NCBI GenBank assembly: GCA_023150895.1
Contig: JAKLJY010000035.1
Coordinates: forward strand, 1 to 64,000
Source: Myxococcota bacterium
GTDB taxonomy: Bacteria > Myxococcota_A > Bradymonadia > UBA7976 > UBA1532
Reading direction: 5' to 3'
DNA length: 64,000 nt
Shown piece after piece: positions 24,208 to 33,038 of this stretch. Positions within the stretch are counted from its first letter, which is position 1; every line of letters starts with the position of its first letter. Both the position numbers and the translations under genes were made by a program. The notes below the pieces were generated by a model. That model was not told the origin of the DNA and ran no database searches. It worked only from the letters and a program-made list of their open reading frames with translations.

Positions 24208-24756
24208 TCAGCGACCGCCCGCCACGATCGCCGCGAGGGCCGACCGTTCCGCGGCGGTGAGCAGGTGCAGGGGTCGGTTCAGCAGGGCGCGCAGCGCGGC
24301 GGGCCATCGGGGAATGGGACCGGACGCCCCCGCATCCCGGGCCGCCTCGACGGCGGCCGCGAGTGCGTCGTAGGCCCGCATGGCCTCGCGCCGCGCCTCG
24401 ACGCGCGCGTCGTGTTGCGGCGGCAGGCGGGATCGGGCCGCCTCGGCCGAGGGCGCTCCGAGGACGGCGGCCGCGGACTCGGCGTCGGGCACGAAGAGGG
24501 CATCGTCCGGGGCAAGGGGGGCGACCCGGCAGACGTACCACCCCGGCGTCGGGTGGGGATCGGGATCGAAACGGTCGGCATCGAAGACCGCCAACGCGCC
24601 GAAATCGGCCGGTCCCGGCCAGTCCCAGAGGCGCTCGTCGGCCAGAAAGACGCGCGTCTCGCCCGCCCGGTGCAGCGTCGGCGGCGCTCCCTCGAGCACC
24701 CGCAGGAGGGCGAGCGGGCCGGGGAACCGGAGCAGGGTGCGGGGCGTCGCGGGCAC
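24208..24756 (-). CDS. Unknown 182-aa protein heading the AAA-VWA cassette
   Basis: A soluble protein that begins at GTG 24756, 7 bases after a TAGGCT hexamer and without a Shine-Dalgarno. It has a beta-rich N-terminal half (LLRFPGPLALLRVLEG, TRVFLADERLWDWPGPADFGALAVFDADRFD) and a helical C-terminal half. It lies 38 bases upstream of the AAA gene in the same orientation. I recognise no family. Together with the 322-aa gene it gives the cassette two unknown partners. Confidence 0.65.
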   Translation of the reverse strand: MPATPRTLLRFPGPLALLRVLEGAPPTLHRAGETRVFLADERLWDWPGPADFGALAVFDADRFDPDPHPTPGWYVCRVAPLAPDDALFVPDAESAAAVLGAPSAEAARSRLPPQHDARVEARREAMRAYDALAAAVEAARDAGASGPIPRWPAALRALLNRPLHLLTAAERSALAAIVAGGR

Positions 24757-24763
24757 GACGTCG

Positions 24764-24769
24764 AGCCTA
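24764..24769 (-). promoter_or_regulatory. Putative -10 element (TAGGCT) of the AAA-VWA cassette
   Basis: On the minus strand TAGGCT ends 7 bases before the GTG at 24756, with no ribosome site between. This fits a leaderless transcript. The -35 region is not recognisable. Confidence 0.35.
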
Positions 24770-24882
24770 TGCCGACGCTGCACGAAACGCACGGGCTTCT
24801 CGGCGCGCGGGAATCGATCGACGCCGGAACGGGTTGGAGTCGGCCAGAGCCATTTCGACCCGAACGAACGAGACCCGAGACG

Positions 24883-25935
24883 ATGTCGACCCGATCCACC
24901 CCCGCCTGGGGCACCCGCGCCCCCGACCGCCCCCTCGAGCCCATGACCATCGAACGCCGCGAGCCCGGCCCGCGCGACGTGGCGATGGACATCCTGTTCT
25001 GCGGCATCTGCCACTCGGACATCCACCAGGCCCGCGACGAGTGGACGGGCGGCCTCTTCCCCATGGTGCCGGGCCACGAGATCATCGGGCGTGTGACGGC
25101 GGTCGGTGCCCTGGTCACGAAGTTCGCCGTGGGCGACCTCGTCGGGGTCGGCTGCATGGTCGACAGCTGCCACACCTGCGGTTCGTGCGGGGCGGGCGAC
25201 GAGCAGTTCTGCGAGAAGGGCGCGGCCCTGACCTACAACGGCACCGAGATGGACCGCGTCACCCGGACCTACGGGGGCTACTCGAGCCATGTCGTCGTCG
25301 ACGAGCGCTTCACGGTGCGGGTCCCCGACGGTCTCGACCCCGCCGCCGCGCCGCTCTTGTGTGCCGGCATCACCACGTACTCCCCCTTGCGGCTGAATGG
25401 CTGCGGACCCGGCACGCGGGTCGGCGTCGTCGGGCTCGGCGGTCTCGGACACATGGCGGTCAAGCTCGCGCGGTCCCTCGGGGCCGAGGTCACCGTCCTG
25501 AGCACCTCCGCGGGCAAAGAGAAGGACGCGCGCGCCCTCGGCGCTTCCCGCTTCCTCGTCACGACGGCCGAGGGTGTGTTCGAGGGGAACGCGGGCACGC
25601 TCGACCTCATCATCGACACCGTCTCGGCGCCGCACGACTACAACGCGTACCTGGGCCTCCTCCGAGCCCGCGGGACGATGGTCCTCGTCGGTGCCCCGCC
25701 CGAGGCCGTCCCCGTGCACCCGTTCTCACTCATCATGGGCAGCAAGCGCCTCGTCGGCTCGGTCATCGGCGGCATCGCCGAGACCCAGGAGATGCTCGAT
25801 CACTGCGCGCGGCACGGCATCGTCTCCGAGATCGAGACCATCGCCATCGATCAGGTCAACGCCGCCTACGAGCGCGTGCTGAAGAGCGACGTCCGGTACC
25901 GGTTCGTCATCGACCTCGCAACCCTGCGGGCCTGA
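24883..25935 (+). CDS. Zinc-dependent alcohol dehydrogenase (cinnamyl-alcohol / YahK type)
   Basis: The 350-aa cytoplasmic oxidoreductase has catalytic-zinc ligands in CGICHSD (Cys43) and PGHEIIG (His65-Glu66). Structural-zinc cysteines are at 96, 99, 102 and 110 (CHTCGSCGAGDEQFC). The Rossmann NADP(H) motif is GLGGLGHMAVKLA. The overall pattern (YNGT, GGYSSHVVVDERF, RYRFVID) is that of the broad-specificity NADPH aldehyde reductases of the cinnamyl-alcohol dehydrogenase family, such as E. coli YahK. They reduce aldehydes to alcohols. The gene is monocistronic and divergent from the AAA cassette across a 126-base gap. The start follows CGAGACG. Confidence 0.92.
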   Translation: MSTRSTPAWGTRAPDRPLEPMTIERREPGPRDVAMDILFCGICHSDIHQARDEWTGGLFPMVPGHEIIGRVTAVGALVTKFAVGDLVGVGCMVDSCHTCGSCGAGDEQFCEKGAALTYNGTEMDRVTRTYGGYSSHVVVDERFTVRVPDGLDPAAAPLLCAGITTYSPLRLNGCGPGTRVGVVGLGGLGHMAVKLARSLGAEVTVLSTSAGKEKDARALGASRFLVTTAEGVFEGNAGTLDLIIDTVSAPHDYNAYLGLLRARGTMVLVGAPPEAVPVHPFSLIMGSKRLVGSVIGGIAETQEMLDHCARHGIVSEIETIAIDQVNAAYERVLKSDVRYRFVIDLATLRA

Positions 25936-26017
25936 ACGCGCGTGCGTCGAAAGACCGCCGTCGCCCCTTTGTCTCGTCCCCCTCGCGCGGACACGTCCGA
26001 CGCGGCATGATGCGCCC

Positions 26018-26716
26018 ATGCGTGTCGAGTGCTCCCACTGTCGCGAGCTCGTCGAGATCGCGGGCCTGAGCCCCGTCGTGGGCGGACTCGGGTTCGCGTG
26101 TCCGCGCTGCGGCGGCGTTTCTCTGCTCGCGCCGGTGGTCCCGGCGGCTCCGGCTCCGGTGGTCGCGCCTTCGCCCGCCGAGGCCCCGGCGGCCCCGGCG
26201 CCGGCCTCCGCGCTCCCGCCCGGGTTCTCGCCCTGTCCGAAGTGCGGCGCCCCGCATGCGGCAGACGTGCTGGCCTGTGCGCGCTGCGGGTTGGTCTTCG
26301 CCAAAGTCGCCTCGGGTCAGGCGAAGCTGCCGCCCCCGCCCGTGGTGGCCCCGGCGCTTCGCGGGCGCTGGGCGCAGCTCGCCGCGCGACTCGACGAGAC
26401 CGAGGCGCACTTCGCCTTCATCGAGGCATGCGGCGCCCAGAACGCCCTGGAGTTCGCCGGCCACTGCTACCGCACGTTGACCCCGCCCGGGCAGGCCGAA
26501 GATCCCCGCGTCGCCGTTTTCCGGGAGCGCGTCCTCCGGCAGGCCGCCGCCCGCGTTCAGCTCGTTTCGAGCCCGAGAGCGGCCGAGGCGGCCGCGGGGC
26601 GCCAGCGAACCCGCAGTCTGGTCGGCGCCCTCGTCGTCGCGTTCTTCATCGGGCTTTTCACGGTCGGCTACTGGTATTCGACGCGGCTCACGAACGCGAT
26701 GCAACTCGCCCCGTGA
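26018..26716 (+). CDS. Zinc-ribbon protein with C-terminal membrane anchor
   Basis: 232 aa. A first zinc ribbon has C5-x2-C8 and CPRCG at about 28-32, then a Pro/Ala linker (about 38-68). A second ribbon follows (CPKCGAPHAADVLACARCG), then a helical domain and one membrane segment near the C-terminus (VGALVVAFFIGLFTVGYWY). The 'zinc finger/linker/TM' layout recurs in myxobacterial proteins of unknown role. It lacks a Shine-Dalgarno; CATGAT sits 6 bases before the ATG. It lies 40 bases before hsp20 and may be the first gene of the following operon. Confidence 0.75.
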   Translation: MRVECSHCRELVEIAGLSPVVGGLGFACPRCGGVSLLAPVVPAAPAPVVAPSPAEAPAAPAPASALPPGFSPCPKCGAPHAADVLACARCGLVFAKVASGQAKLPPPPVVAPALRGRWAQLAARLDETEAHFAFIEACGAQNALEFAGHCYRTLTPPGQAEDPRVAVFRERVLRQAAARVQLVSSPRAAEAAAGRQRTRSLVGALVVAFFIGLFTVGYWYSTRLTNAMQLAP

Positions 26717-26755
26717 TTCTGGCCGGCGCGGTCGGGGAATGTTAGGACTCTCCCC

Positions 26756-27196
26756 GTGAACACGCCCCACGATCCCCAGAACCGCCTCCTGCGCTTCCGG
26801 CAGGCCCTCGACCAGCTCATCGAGGACCTCGTGCCCGGCCCGCAGGACTCGCTCGCCGGCAACGCGATCCCCATCTCGCTGGACGTCTACGTCCACCCGC
26901 ACCATGTGGAGGTCCTCGTCGACCTGCCCGGCGTCGGTCCGGAGAGCGTGGACGTCTCGGCGACGGGGCAGCTTCTGGTGGTCGAGGGCCAACGCCCCGG
27001 GCGCGCGCGCAGCCCGGGCCGAACCCTCTGCCTCGAGAGCCCCGTGGGTCGCTTCCGCCGGCGTCTCGAGTTGCCCGTGCCCGCCGACACCCGGCGCGCC
27101 GTGGCCTGTCTCGGCAACGGCGTCCTGCAGATCAGCGTGCCCCGCATCGAGGACCGGCGGGGCGGCGCCCACAAGATCCCGGTGATTCGCCCATGA
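26756..27196 (+). CDS. Small heat-shock protein, Hsp20/alpha-crystallin family
   Basis: The 146-aa ATP-independent holdase has an N-terminal helical arm (about 1-37), then an alpha-crystallin domain. Strands include LDVYVHPHHVEVLVDLPGV and the conserved end GNGVLQISVP, with an I-x-I/V-like tail (IPVIRP). It binds unfolding proteins as oligomers and hands them to DnaK or proteases. GTG 26756 is the first start, and the stop overlaps lon's ATG (ATGA). Direct coupling to lon makes a chaperone-protease pair. TTAGGA lies 8 bases before the start and may be a -10 element. Confidence 0.88.
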   Translation: MNTPHDPQNRLLRFRQALDQLIEDLVPGPQDSLAGNAIPISLDVYVHPHHVEVLVDLPGVGPESVDVSATGQLLVVEGQRPGRARSPGRTLCLESPVGRFRRRLELPVPADTRRAVACLGNGVLQISVPRIEDRRGGAHKIPVIRP

Positions 27197-29610
27197 GCCG
27201 CCCGGAAGGTGACGACGTCGAGATCCCCGACGAGATTCCCCTGCTCCCCATTCGGGACCTCGTCATTTTTCCGTTCATGATCGTGCCGTTGATCGTGACC
27301 CGCGAGGTCTCGGCCAACGCCATCGAGGAGGCGCTGGCGAGCGGCTCCGAGCGGCTCGTCTTTCTGGTGACCCAGAAGACGGCCGAGGACGAGGACCCCC
27401 GCCCCGAGGATCTTCACCCGGTCGGCTGCATCGGCATGATCATGCGCATGGCCAAGATGAACGACGGCCGCATCAAGGTTCTCGTTCAGGGACTCGTGAA
27501 GGCGCGGGTCAAGAAGTTCCTCCGCTCCGTGCCGTCGTTCTCCGTCGTACCCGAGCGCATCATCGACCAGGACCTGGGCGCTTCGACCAAACTGATGGCC
27601 GAGGCCGAGGCGCTGGTGCGTACTTCCAAGGACAACCTGGAGCGTTTCATCAACCTGGGGAAGACCGTCCCCCAGGAAGTGATGATGGTCGTTCAGCCCA
27701 TCGAGGAACCGGGACGCCTGGCCGATCTCGTCGCGAGCAACCTGAGCCTGAAGGTGGAGGAAGGTCAGGCCCTGCTCGAACTGACGCACCCGATCGAGCG
27801 TCTGGCGCGCGTCAACGGGTTTCTGGAGCGGGAGCTGGAGATCCTGAACCTTCAGCAGCGTATCCAGGACCAGGCGCGCCAGGAGATGTCGAAGACGCAG
27901 CGAGAGTATTACCTCCGCGAGCAGATGCGGGCCATCCGCTCCGAGCTCGGCGACGAGGACGCGCAGGGCGAGGAGCTCGACGAGCTGCGGATCAAGGTCG
28001 ACGACGCCCGGATGCCGGAGGCCGCGCTCAAGGAAGCGCAGCGGCAGCTTCGCCGACTCGGCAGCATGCACGCCGAGAGCAGCGAGGCCGCCGTGCTGCG
28101 CAACTATCTCGACTGGATGGTCGAGCTCCCCTGGGCCCGCCAGACGGAGGACGCCATCGACCTGCGACGCGCGCTCGAGATCCTCGACGAGGACCACTAC
28201 GGTCTCGAGAAGATCAAAGAGCGCGTCATCGAGCACCTCGCGGTCCGCAAGCTGAAGCGCGACATGCGCGGCCCGATTCTCTGTTTCGTCGGCCCGCCGG
28301 GCGTCGGCAAAACGAGCCTCGGCCGCAGCATCGCGCGGGCCATGAACCGCAAGTTCGCGCAGGCGAGCCTCGGTGGCCTGCGGGACGAAGCCGAGATTCG
28401 GGGGCACCGCCGCACCTACGTGGGCGCCATGCCCGGGCGCATCATCCAGGGTCTGAAGACGGCCGGCAGCCGCAACCCCGTGTTCATGCTCGACGAGCTC
28501 GACAAGCTCGGGGCCGACTTCCGCGGCGACCCCTCGTCCGCGCTTCTCGAGGTCCTCGATCCGGCCCAGAACAACCGCTTCGTGGACCTCTACCTGAACG
28601 TGCCGTTCGACCTCTCGAACGTGTTGTTCATCGCGACGGCCAACGTCGTCGATACGATCCCCGGCCCCCTGCGGGACCGCATGGAGCTCATCTTCCTCTC
28701 CGGGTACACCGAGGAGGAGAAGCTCGCGATCGCGTTGCGTCACGTCATGCCGCGCGCGATGGACGACCACGGGCTGACGAAGGCCCACCTGACGTTGCCG
28801 CCTTCGACCCTGCAACGCCTGATCGTCGACTACACGCGCGAGGCGGGTCTGCGCAACCTCGAGCGGCAGGTGGCGGCCCTCTGTCGCAAGGTCGCGCGCA
28901 AGGTCGCCGAGGGCAAGACGACGCGGACCGTGCTGTCCCCCGCCCGCCTGCCCGAGTTCCTCGGCCCGCCACGCCCCGCCGAGCACGCCCTGCCCGAACG
29001 GGACGAGGTCGGCGTCGTGACCGGGCTCGCGTGGACACAGGCCGGGGGCGACGTGCTCCAGGTCGAGGCGACGTTCATGCGCGGTCAGGGCAGTCTCAAG
29101 CTCACCGGGCAGCTCGGCGAAGTGATGAAAGAGAGCGCCCATGCGGCGCTGAGCTTCCTGCGCTCCCGCGCCGAGACGTACGGCATCGACCCCGAGTTCT
29201 TCAAAGACAACGAGATCCACGTGCACGTCCCCGCCGGCGCCATTCCGAAGGACGGCCCCTCGGCGGGCGTGACGCTCGCCACGGCCCTCGCTTCGATCGC
29301 GCGCCACGTCCCGGTGCGGGCCGACGTCGCCATGACCGGCGAGATCACCCTGCGTGGGCACGTGCTGGCGGTGGGCGGCATCAAGGAGAAGGTCCTCGCC
29401 GCCGATCGCGCCGGCATCCGCACCGTGCTCCTGCCGGCCGCCAACGAGGCCGACCTCGCCGAGCTGCCCCCCCACGTGCGGCGGCGTTTGCGCATCGTCC
29501 ACTGCCGGACCGTGGACGACGTCTTCCGCGAGGCGCTCGGTCTCGAACCGGGCGTCGGGCCAGCGGCGGTCGAGAGCCGAACCGCGGCCGACGCCGCCGC
29601 CCGCTGCTGA
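27193..29610 (+). CDS. lon: ATP-dependent protease Lon
   Basis: 805 aa, the full family length. The N-terminal substrate domain (LLPIRDLVIFPFMIVPLIV), coiled helical region and AAA+ module are all present. Walker A GPPGVGKTS is at about 367-375, and FMLDELDKLG is Walker B. The protease domain has the Ser-Lys dyad at Ser690 (GPSAGVT) and Lys733 (GGIKEKVL). Cytosolic Lon degrades misfolded and regulatory proteins. It is translationally coupled to hsp20. Fourteen bases separate it from an MglA-like GTPase. The start is fixed by the hsp20 overlap. No heat-shock promoter is visible directly upstream, so expression may come from before hsp20. Confidence 0.97.
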   Translation: MSRPEGDDVEIPDEIPLLPIRDLVIFPFMIVPLIVTREVSANAIEEALASGSERLVFLVTQKTAEDEDPRPEDLHPVGCIGMIMRMAKMNDGRIKVLVQGLVKARVKKFLRSVPSFSVVPERIIDQDLGASTKLMAEAEALVRTSKDNLERFINLGKTVPQEVMMVVQPIEEPGRLADLVASNLSLKVEEGQALLELTHPIERLARVNGFLERELEILNLQQRIQDQARQEMSKTQREYYLREQMRAIRSELGDEDAQGEELDELRIKVDDARMPEAALKEAQRQLRRLGSMHAESSEAAVLRNYLDWMVELPWARQTEDAIDLRRALEILDEDHYGLEKIKERVIEHLAVRKLKRDMRGPILCFVGPPGVGKTSLGRSIARAMNRKFAQASLGGLRDEAEIRGHRRTYVGAMPGRIIQGLKTAGSRNPVFMLDELDKLGADFRGDPSSALLEVLDPAQNNRFVDLYLNVPFDLSNVLFIATANVVDTIPGPLRDRMELIFLSGYTEEEKLAIALRHVMPRAMDDHGLTKAHLTLPPSTLQRLIVDYTREAGLRNLERQVAALCRKVARKVAEGKTTRTVLSPARLPEFLGPPRPAEHALPERDEVGVVTGLAWTQAGGDVLQVEATFMRGQGSLKLTGQLGEVMKESAHAALSFLRSRAETYGIDPEFFKDNEIHVHVPAGAIPKDGPSAGVTLATALASIARHVPVRADVAMTGEITLRGHVLAVGGIKEKVLAADRAGIRTVLLPAANEADLAELPPHVRRRLRIVHCRTVDDVFREALGLEPGVGPAAVESRTAADAAARC

Positions 29611-29624
29611 CCGGGGTCCGCGCC

Positions 29625-30305
29625 ATGGTGCAGTTCAACCTTCAGCAGCGCGAGTTGACCCTCAAAGTCGTCTACTACGGCCCTGCGCTGAGCGGCAAGA
29701 CGACCAACCTGCAGGCGATCCATCAGATGGTGCCGATGGGCGTCGCCGGCCGCCTGATGACCCTCGAGACGCGGGACGACCGCACGCTCTTTTTCGACCT
29801 CCTGCCCGTGACGTTCCGGACGCGCAGCGGGTATCGAGTCAAACTCAAGCTCTTCACCGTGCCCGGGCAGGTCATTCACGACAGCACCCGCAAGGTGGTG
29901 CTCAACGGTGCAGACGGCGTCGCTTTCATCGCCGACAGCCAGCTCTCGGAGAGTCAGGCCAACAAGGAGGCCTTCCGGAACCTCCGCGAGAACCTCGCGG
30001 CCAACGGCCTCGACGTCGACGCGCTGCCCGTGGTCATTCAGTTCAACAAGCGCGACTTGCCCGAGATTCGCTCCGAGGAAGAACTCCGCGCCCTCGAGTC
30101 CCGGCGGGCGACCCCCGTCTATCGCGCCGTCGCCATCTCCGGTCAGGGCGTCATGGAGACGCTTCAAGGTCTGGTGAGCCTCGTCTGGGATGCGCTCGAA
30201 CGCAACTACGACATCGGCGGCAAACTCCAGGTCGACCGGGCGGAGTTTCTGTCCCAGCTCTTCAAAGACTGGAATCCGGCACGGGTCCGAGGAGGCATGT
30301 CGTGA
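29625..30305 (+). CDS. MglA-like Ras-superfamily GTPase
   Basis: The 226-aa small GTPase has G1 GPALSGKTT (19-27) and G4 NKRD (141-144). The G3 motif TVPGQ (78-82) replaces the usual D-x-x-G-Q, and this swap is the hallmark of bacterial MglA proteins. VLNGADGVAFIADSQ also matches the family. MglA controls cell polarity and motility in Myxococcus, normally with its GAP MglB; no mglB is adjacent here. The start codon overlap with the PocR kinase downstream (GTGA) implies co-expression with a two-component pair. A signalling role linked to that pair is inferred, not shown. Confidence 0.92.
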   Translation: MVQFNLQQRELTLKVVYYGPALSGKTTNLQAIHQMVPMGVAGRLMTLETRDDRTLFFDLLPVTFRTRSGYRVKLKLFTVPGQVIHDSTRKVVLNGADGVAFIADSQLSESQANKEAFRNLRENLAANGLDVDALPVVIQFNKRDLPEIRSEEELRALESRRATPVYRAVAISGQGVMETLQGLVSLVWDALERNYDIGGKLQVDRAEFLSQLFKDWNPARVRGGMS

Positions 30306-31741
30306 ATCCACTCGACGGCGAACGGCCCGTTTCGGTCCTCGATCGCCCCGTCCTGCTCGCCGAGATCTTCGATCCGGAGCTCTTCGAAGAGCTGTGCCGA
30401 ACCTACGTCGACCTGTATCGGGTCGGCATCAAGGTGTTCGATGCGGGCCACAACAAGATCGTCGATGCCCCCTTCGGCGCCGGACTCGGCACCTATCTGT
30501 TCCATTTCACCGAGCCGAAACGCCGCCAGACCACCTTGGTGTCCGAACTGAAAGCCGTGGACCTCGACCTCGGCGACTGGCGGACCAAAGACGACGATTG
30601 CACGGGCACGCGCTATCTGATGGCGCCGATCGTGTATGAAGCCGACGTTCTCGGCAAAATCGTGGTGGGTCCCTACGTCCCCGCGAATGCAGCCGTCCAG
30701 CACAGACCCGAACAGCCCTGGTTCGAGGACATCGATGCGGCTCGATTCGATCGACTCCGGGACGAACTGCGCCGGGTCAACGACTCGACGCTGCGCAAGA
30801 TCATCGAGAGCATGCTCAAGGCCATCGATGTGGTCTGCCACTCGGGCTACAAGGCGCTTCTGACGTCGAACATGCACCTCGAGTCGATCACCAGCTCCTA
30901 CGACGCCCTGCAGGAGAAGCACCGGCAACTCGAGGAGAAGAACCGCCAGCTCGAAGAGACGAACGAGCGTCTGCGCGAGCTCGACAAGCTCAAGAGCAAC
31001 TTCCTGGCCACGGTCAGCCACGAGCTCCGCACGCCGCTGACGTCGGTGATCGGGTACAGCGAGATGCTCCTCGAAGGCCTGGCCGGGCCGCTGCGTGAAG
31101 AGCAACGCGAGTACGTCGGCACGATCATGGAGAAGGGCGAGAGCCTGCTCCATCTGATCAGCGGCATCCTGGACATCTCCAAGATCGAAAAAGGCGTCCA
31201 GGAGATCGTGCGGCAGCGGGTACGACCCGAGACCCTGGTCGAATCGGCCGTCTCGACGGTGCGACCGCAGGCGCAGAAGAAGGACCTTCAGCTCGAGATC
31301 GACGCGCCGCCCGGTCTGCCGGACATCCACGTCGACGTCTACAAAGTGCGGCAGGTGCTCATCAACCTGCTCGGCAACGCGGTGAAGTTCACGGGCAAGG
31401 GCGGACTCGTCACGGTGCGCGCCCGGGCGGCGGGGGCCTTCGCCGCGAGCCTGGAGTCGGTCCGGTTCGAGGTCGTCGACGACGGCATCGGCATCCCGGA
31501 GGACAAGCTCGACCGCATCTTCGACGTCTTCTTCCAGGTGGACAACACTTCCACCCGCGAATATGGTGGCACCGGACTTGGACTCGCGATCGTGAAGAAT
31601 TTCGTGGAATCCCACGGGGGAGAAGTGGCCGTCGTCAGTCGCCTCGGTGAGGGCTCGACGTTCTCCTTCACGTTGCCCGCCGGCAGCAGTTCGAACGCCA
31701 CTCCATTGCCCTCCGTCCCCGAAGGCCGCCCGCGTGACTGA
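30302..31741 (+). CDS. PocR-domain sensor histidine kinase
   Basis: 479 aa, no membrane segment. The N-terminal PocR-like domain spans about 15-175 (LLAEIFDPELFEELCRTYVD ... GTYLFHFTEP ... VLGKIVVGPYVP). A coiled coil follows (about 198-235), then HisKA with the phosphorylated His240 (SHELRTPLTSVIGYSE). The HATPase has an N-box (INLLGNAVKF), G1 (DDGIGIPED) and G2 (GGTGLGLAI). PocR domains are proposed to sense small hydrocarbon-derived ligands. It is coupled to the GTPase (GTG overlapping TGA) and to the response regulator (8-base overlap), so it is almost certainly the regulator's cognate kinase. Confidence 0.9.
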   Translation: MNPLDGERPVSVLDRPVLLAEIFDPELFEELCRTYVDLYRVGIKVFDAGHNKIVDAPFGAGLGTYLFHFTEPKRRQTTLVSELKAVDLDLGDWRTKDDDCTGTRYLMAPIVYEADVLGKIVVGPYVPANAAVQHRPEQPWFEDIDAARFDRLRDELRRVNDSTLRKIIESMLKAIDVVCHSGYKALLTSNMHLESITSSYDALQEKHRQLEEKNRQLEETNERLRELDKLKSNFLATVSHELRTPLTSVIGYSEMLLEGLAGPLREEQREYVGTIMEKGESLLHLISGILDISKIEKGVQEIVRQRVRPETLVESAVSTVRPQAQKKDLQLEIDAPPGLPDIHVDVYKVRQVLINLLGNAVKFTGKGGLVTVRARAAGAFAASLESVRFEVVDDGIGIPEDKLDRIFDVFFQVDNTSTREYGGTGLGLAIVKNFVESHGGEVAVVSRLGEGSTFSFTLPAGSSSNATPLPSVPEGRPRD

Positions 31742-32108
31742 ACGCCGACTCCTCATCGTCGAAGACGACGAGGCCATCCGCAAGCTCGAGGCCGCCATCC
31801 TCACCGACGCCGGCTACGCCTTCGATACCGTGACGAACGGCGAGGACGCCCTCGTCGCCCTTCGCCGGACGCGTTACGCCGCGGTCCTGCTCGACGTCGG
31901 GCTGCCGGACACCGACGGGTTTCAGCTCGCCGATCGCATCCGACGGGATCCCGCGCTCGGCAGCCCCTACGTGATCTACCTGACCGCCAAGGCGGATGTT
32001 CAGAGCGTACACACGGGCTTCACCACGGGCGGCGTGTTCTACCTCACCAAACCCTTCACTCGGGCCAAGCTGCTGGACGTCGTCAAGGCCGTGGCCGAAA
32101 TGGGCTGA
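31734..32108 (+). CDS. CheY-like single-domain response regulator
   Basis: 124 aa with receiver fold only. Acidic pocket Glu10-Asp11-Asp12 is in VEDDEAIRK, the phospho-acceptor is Asp54 (LLDVGLPD), a Thr is in YLTAKAD, and Lys106 lies in YLTKPF. There is no output domain, so it signals by protein contact. GTG 31734 lies inside the kinase gene's 3' end. The gene touches thiL end to end (TGAATG). Confidence 0.92.
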   Translation: MTERRLLIVEDDEAIRKLEAAILTDAGYAFDTVTNGEDALVALRRTRYAAVLLDVGLPDTDGFQLADRIRRDPALGSPYVIYLTAKADVQSVHTGFTTGGVFYLTKPFTRAKLLDVVKAVAEMG

Positions 32109-33038
32109 ATGCCGGACGACCCCCTGCCGGACGAACACCGCCTCCTCGCGATCATCGGGGCCGCCCTGGCCCGAGCGGGTCGCCCGGCGGACCTGACGGA
32201 CGATTGCGCCGCCCTCGCCGGTCAGACCGCGCTCGTCACGACCGACACGCTCGTCGAGGGCGTGCACTTCGACCTCGCGCTCGACACACCGGCACAGGTC
32301 GGTGTGCAGGCCGCCGTGCAGAATCTGAGCGATCTTGCGGCCTCCGGCGGTTCGGCGGGTTGGCTGGTCTGGTCCCTCTGCCTCGGGCCCGCCCATCGCA
32401 CCGAGGCCTTCGTCGCCGGGCTGACGGACGGCTTCGCAACCACCGCCGCCCGTTTTGGCGCGTCGGTCGTCGGCGGCAATCTGAGCCGCACGCCCGGTCC
32501 TCTCGTCGTGGCGGTCACGGCCGGCGGCCCGCTGGCCGGCGCCAGGCCCCTGACCCGCGCCGGCGCTCGGCCGGGACACGGCGTCTACGTGACCGGCCCG
32601 CTCGGCGACGCCGCGCTCGGGGTCGAGGACGCCCGGGCACGCGCGGCCCGGCACGCCTGGCGCCCGCACCTCGCCGAAGCGGCCCGCCTGGCCGTCACCC
32701 CCGGGGTGGGCGCCTGTATGGACGTGTCGGACGGTCTGCTGCTCGACGCCGGCCGACTCGCCGCGGCGAGCGGAGTCACGCTGGCCCTGACGGCGGCCGC
32801 CGTCCCCGTCGGCCCGGCCTGTGGGGCCCTCGGCGATCCGGCCCGCGCGCGGCGGCTCGCGCTGACGGGCGGCGAGGACTACGTGCTCCTGTTCACCGCC
32901 GAAGCCCCCCCCGCGGACCTCGTCGCGCACCGCATCGGCACGGTCGCCGACGGGCCTGCGCAGGTCCTCGTGGACGGGGCCGTGCCGGCCGGCGCCCGGG
33001 GGTTCGACCATTTCGCCCCCCTGGAGTCGGCCCGATGA
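32109..33038 (+). CDS. thiL: Thiamine-monophosphate kinase ThiL
   Basis: The 309-aa cytoplasmic kinase phosphorylates thiamine monophosphate to the active diphosphate. Signature motifs are LTDDCAAL, VTTDTLVEGVHFD, SVVGGNLSRT, MDVSDGLLLDAGRLA and LTGGEDYVLLF, in family order. No other thiamine gene is nearby. It sits in a signalling and membrane-protein operon, with its stop overlapping the next start (ATGA). Confidence 0.95.
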   Translation: MPDDPLPDEHRLLAIIGAALARAGRPADLTDDCAALAGQTALVTTDTLVEGVHFDLALDTPAQVGVQAAVQNLSDLAASGGSAGWLVWSLCLGPAHRTEAFVAGLTDGFATTAARFGASVVGGNLSRTPGPLVVAVTAGGPLAGARPLTRAGARPGHGVYVTGPLGDAALGVEDARARAARHAWRPHLAEAARLAVTPGVGACMDVSDGLLLDAGRLAAASGVTLALTAAAVPVGPACGALGDPARARRLALTGGEDYVLLFTAEAPPADLVAHRIGTVADGPAQVLVDGAVPAGARGFDHFAPLESAR

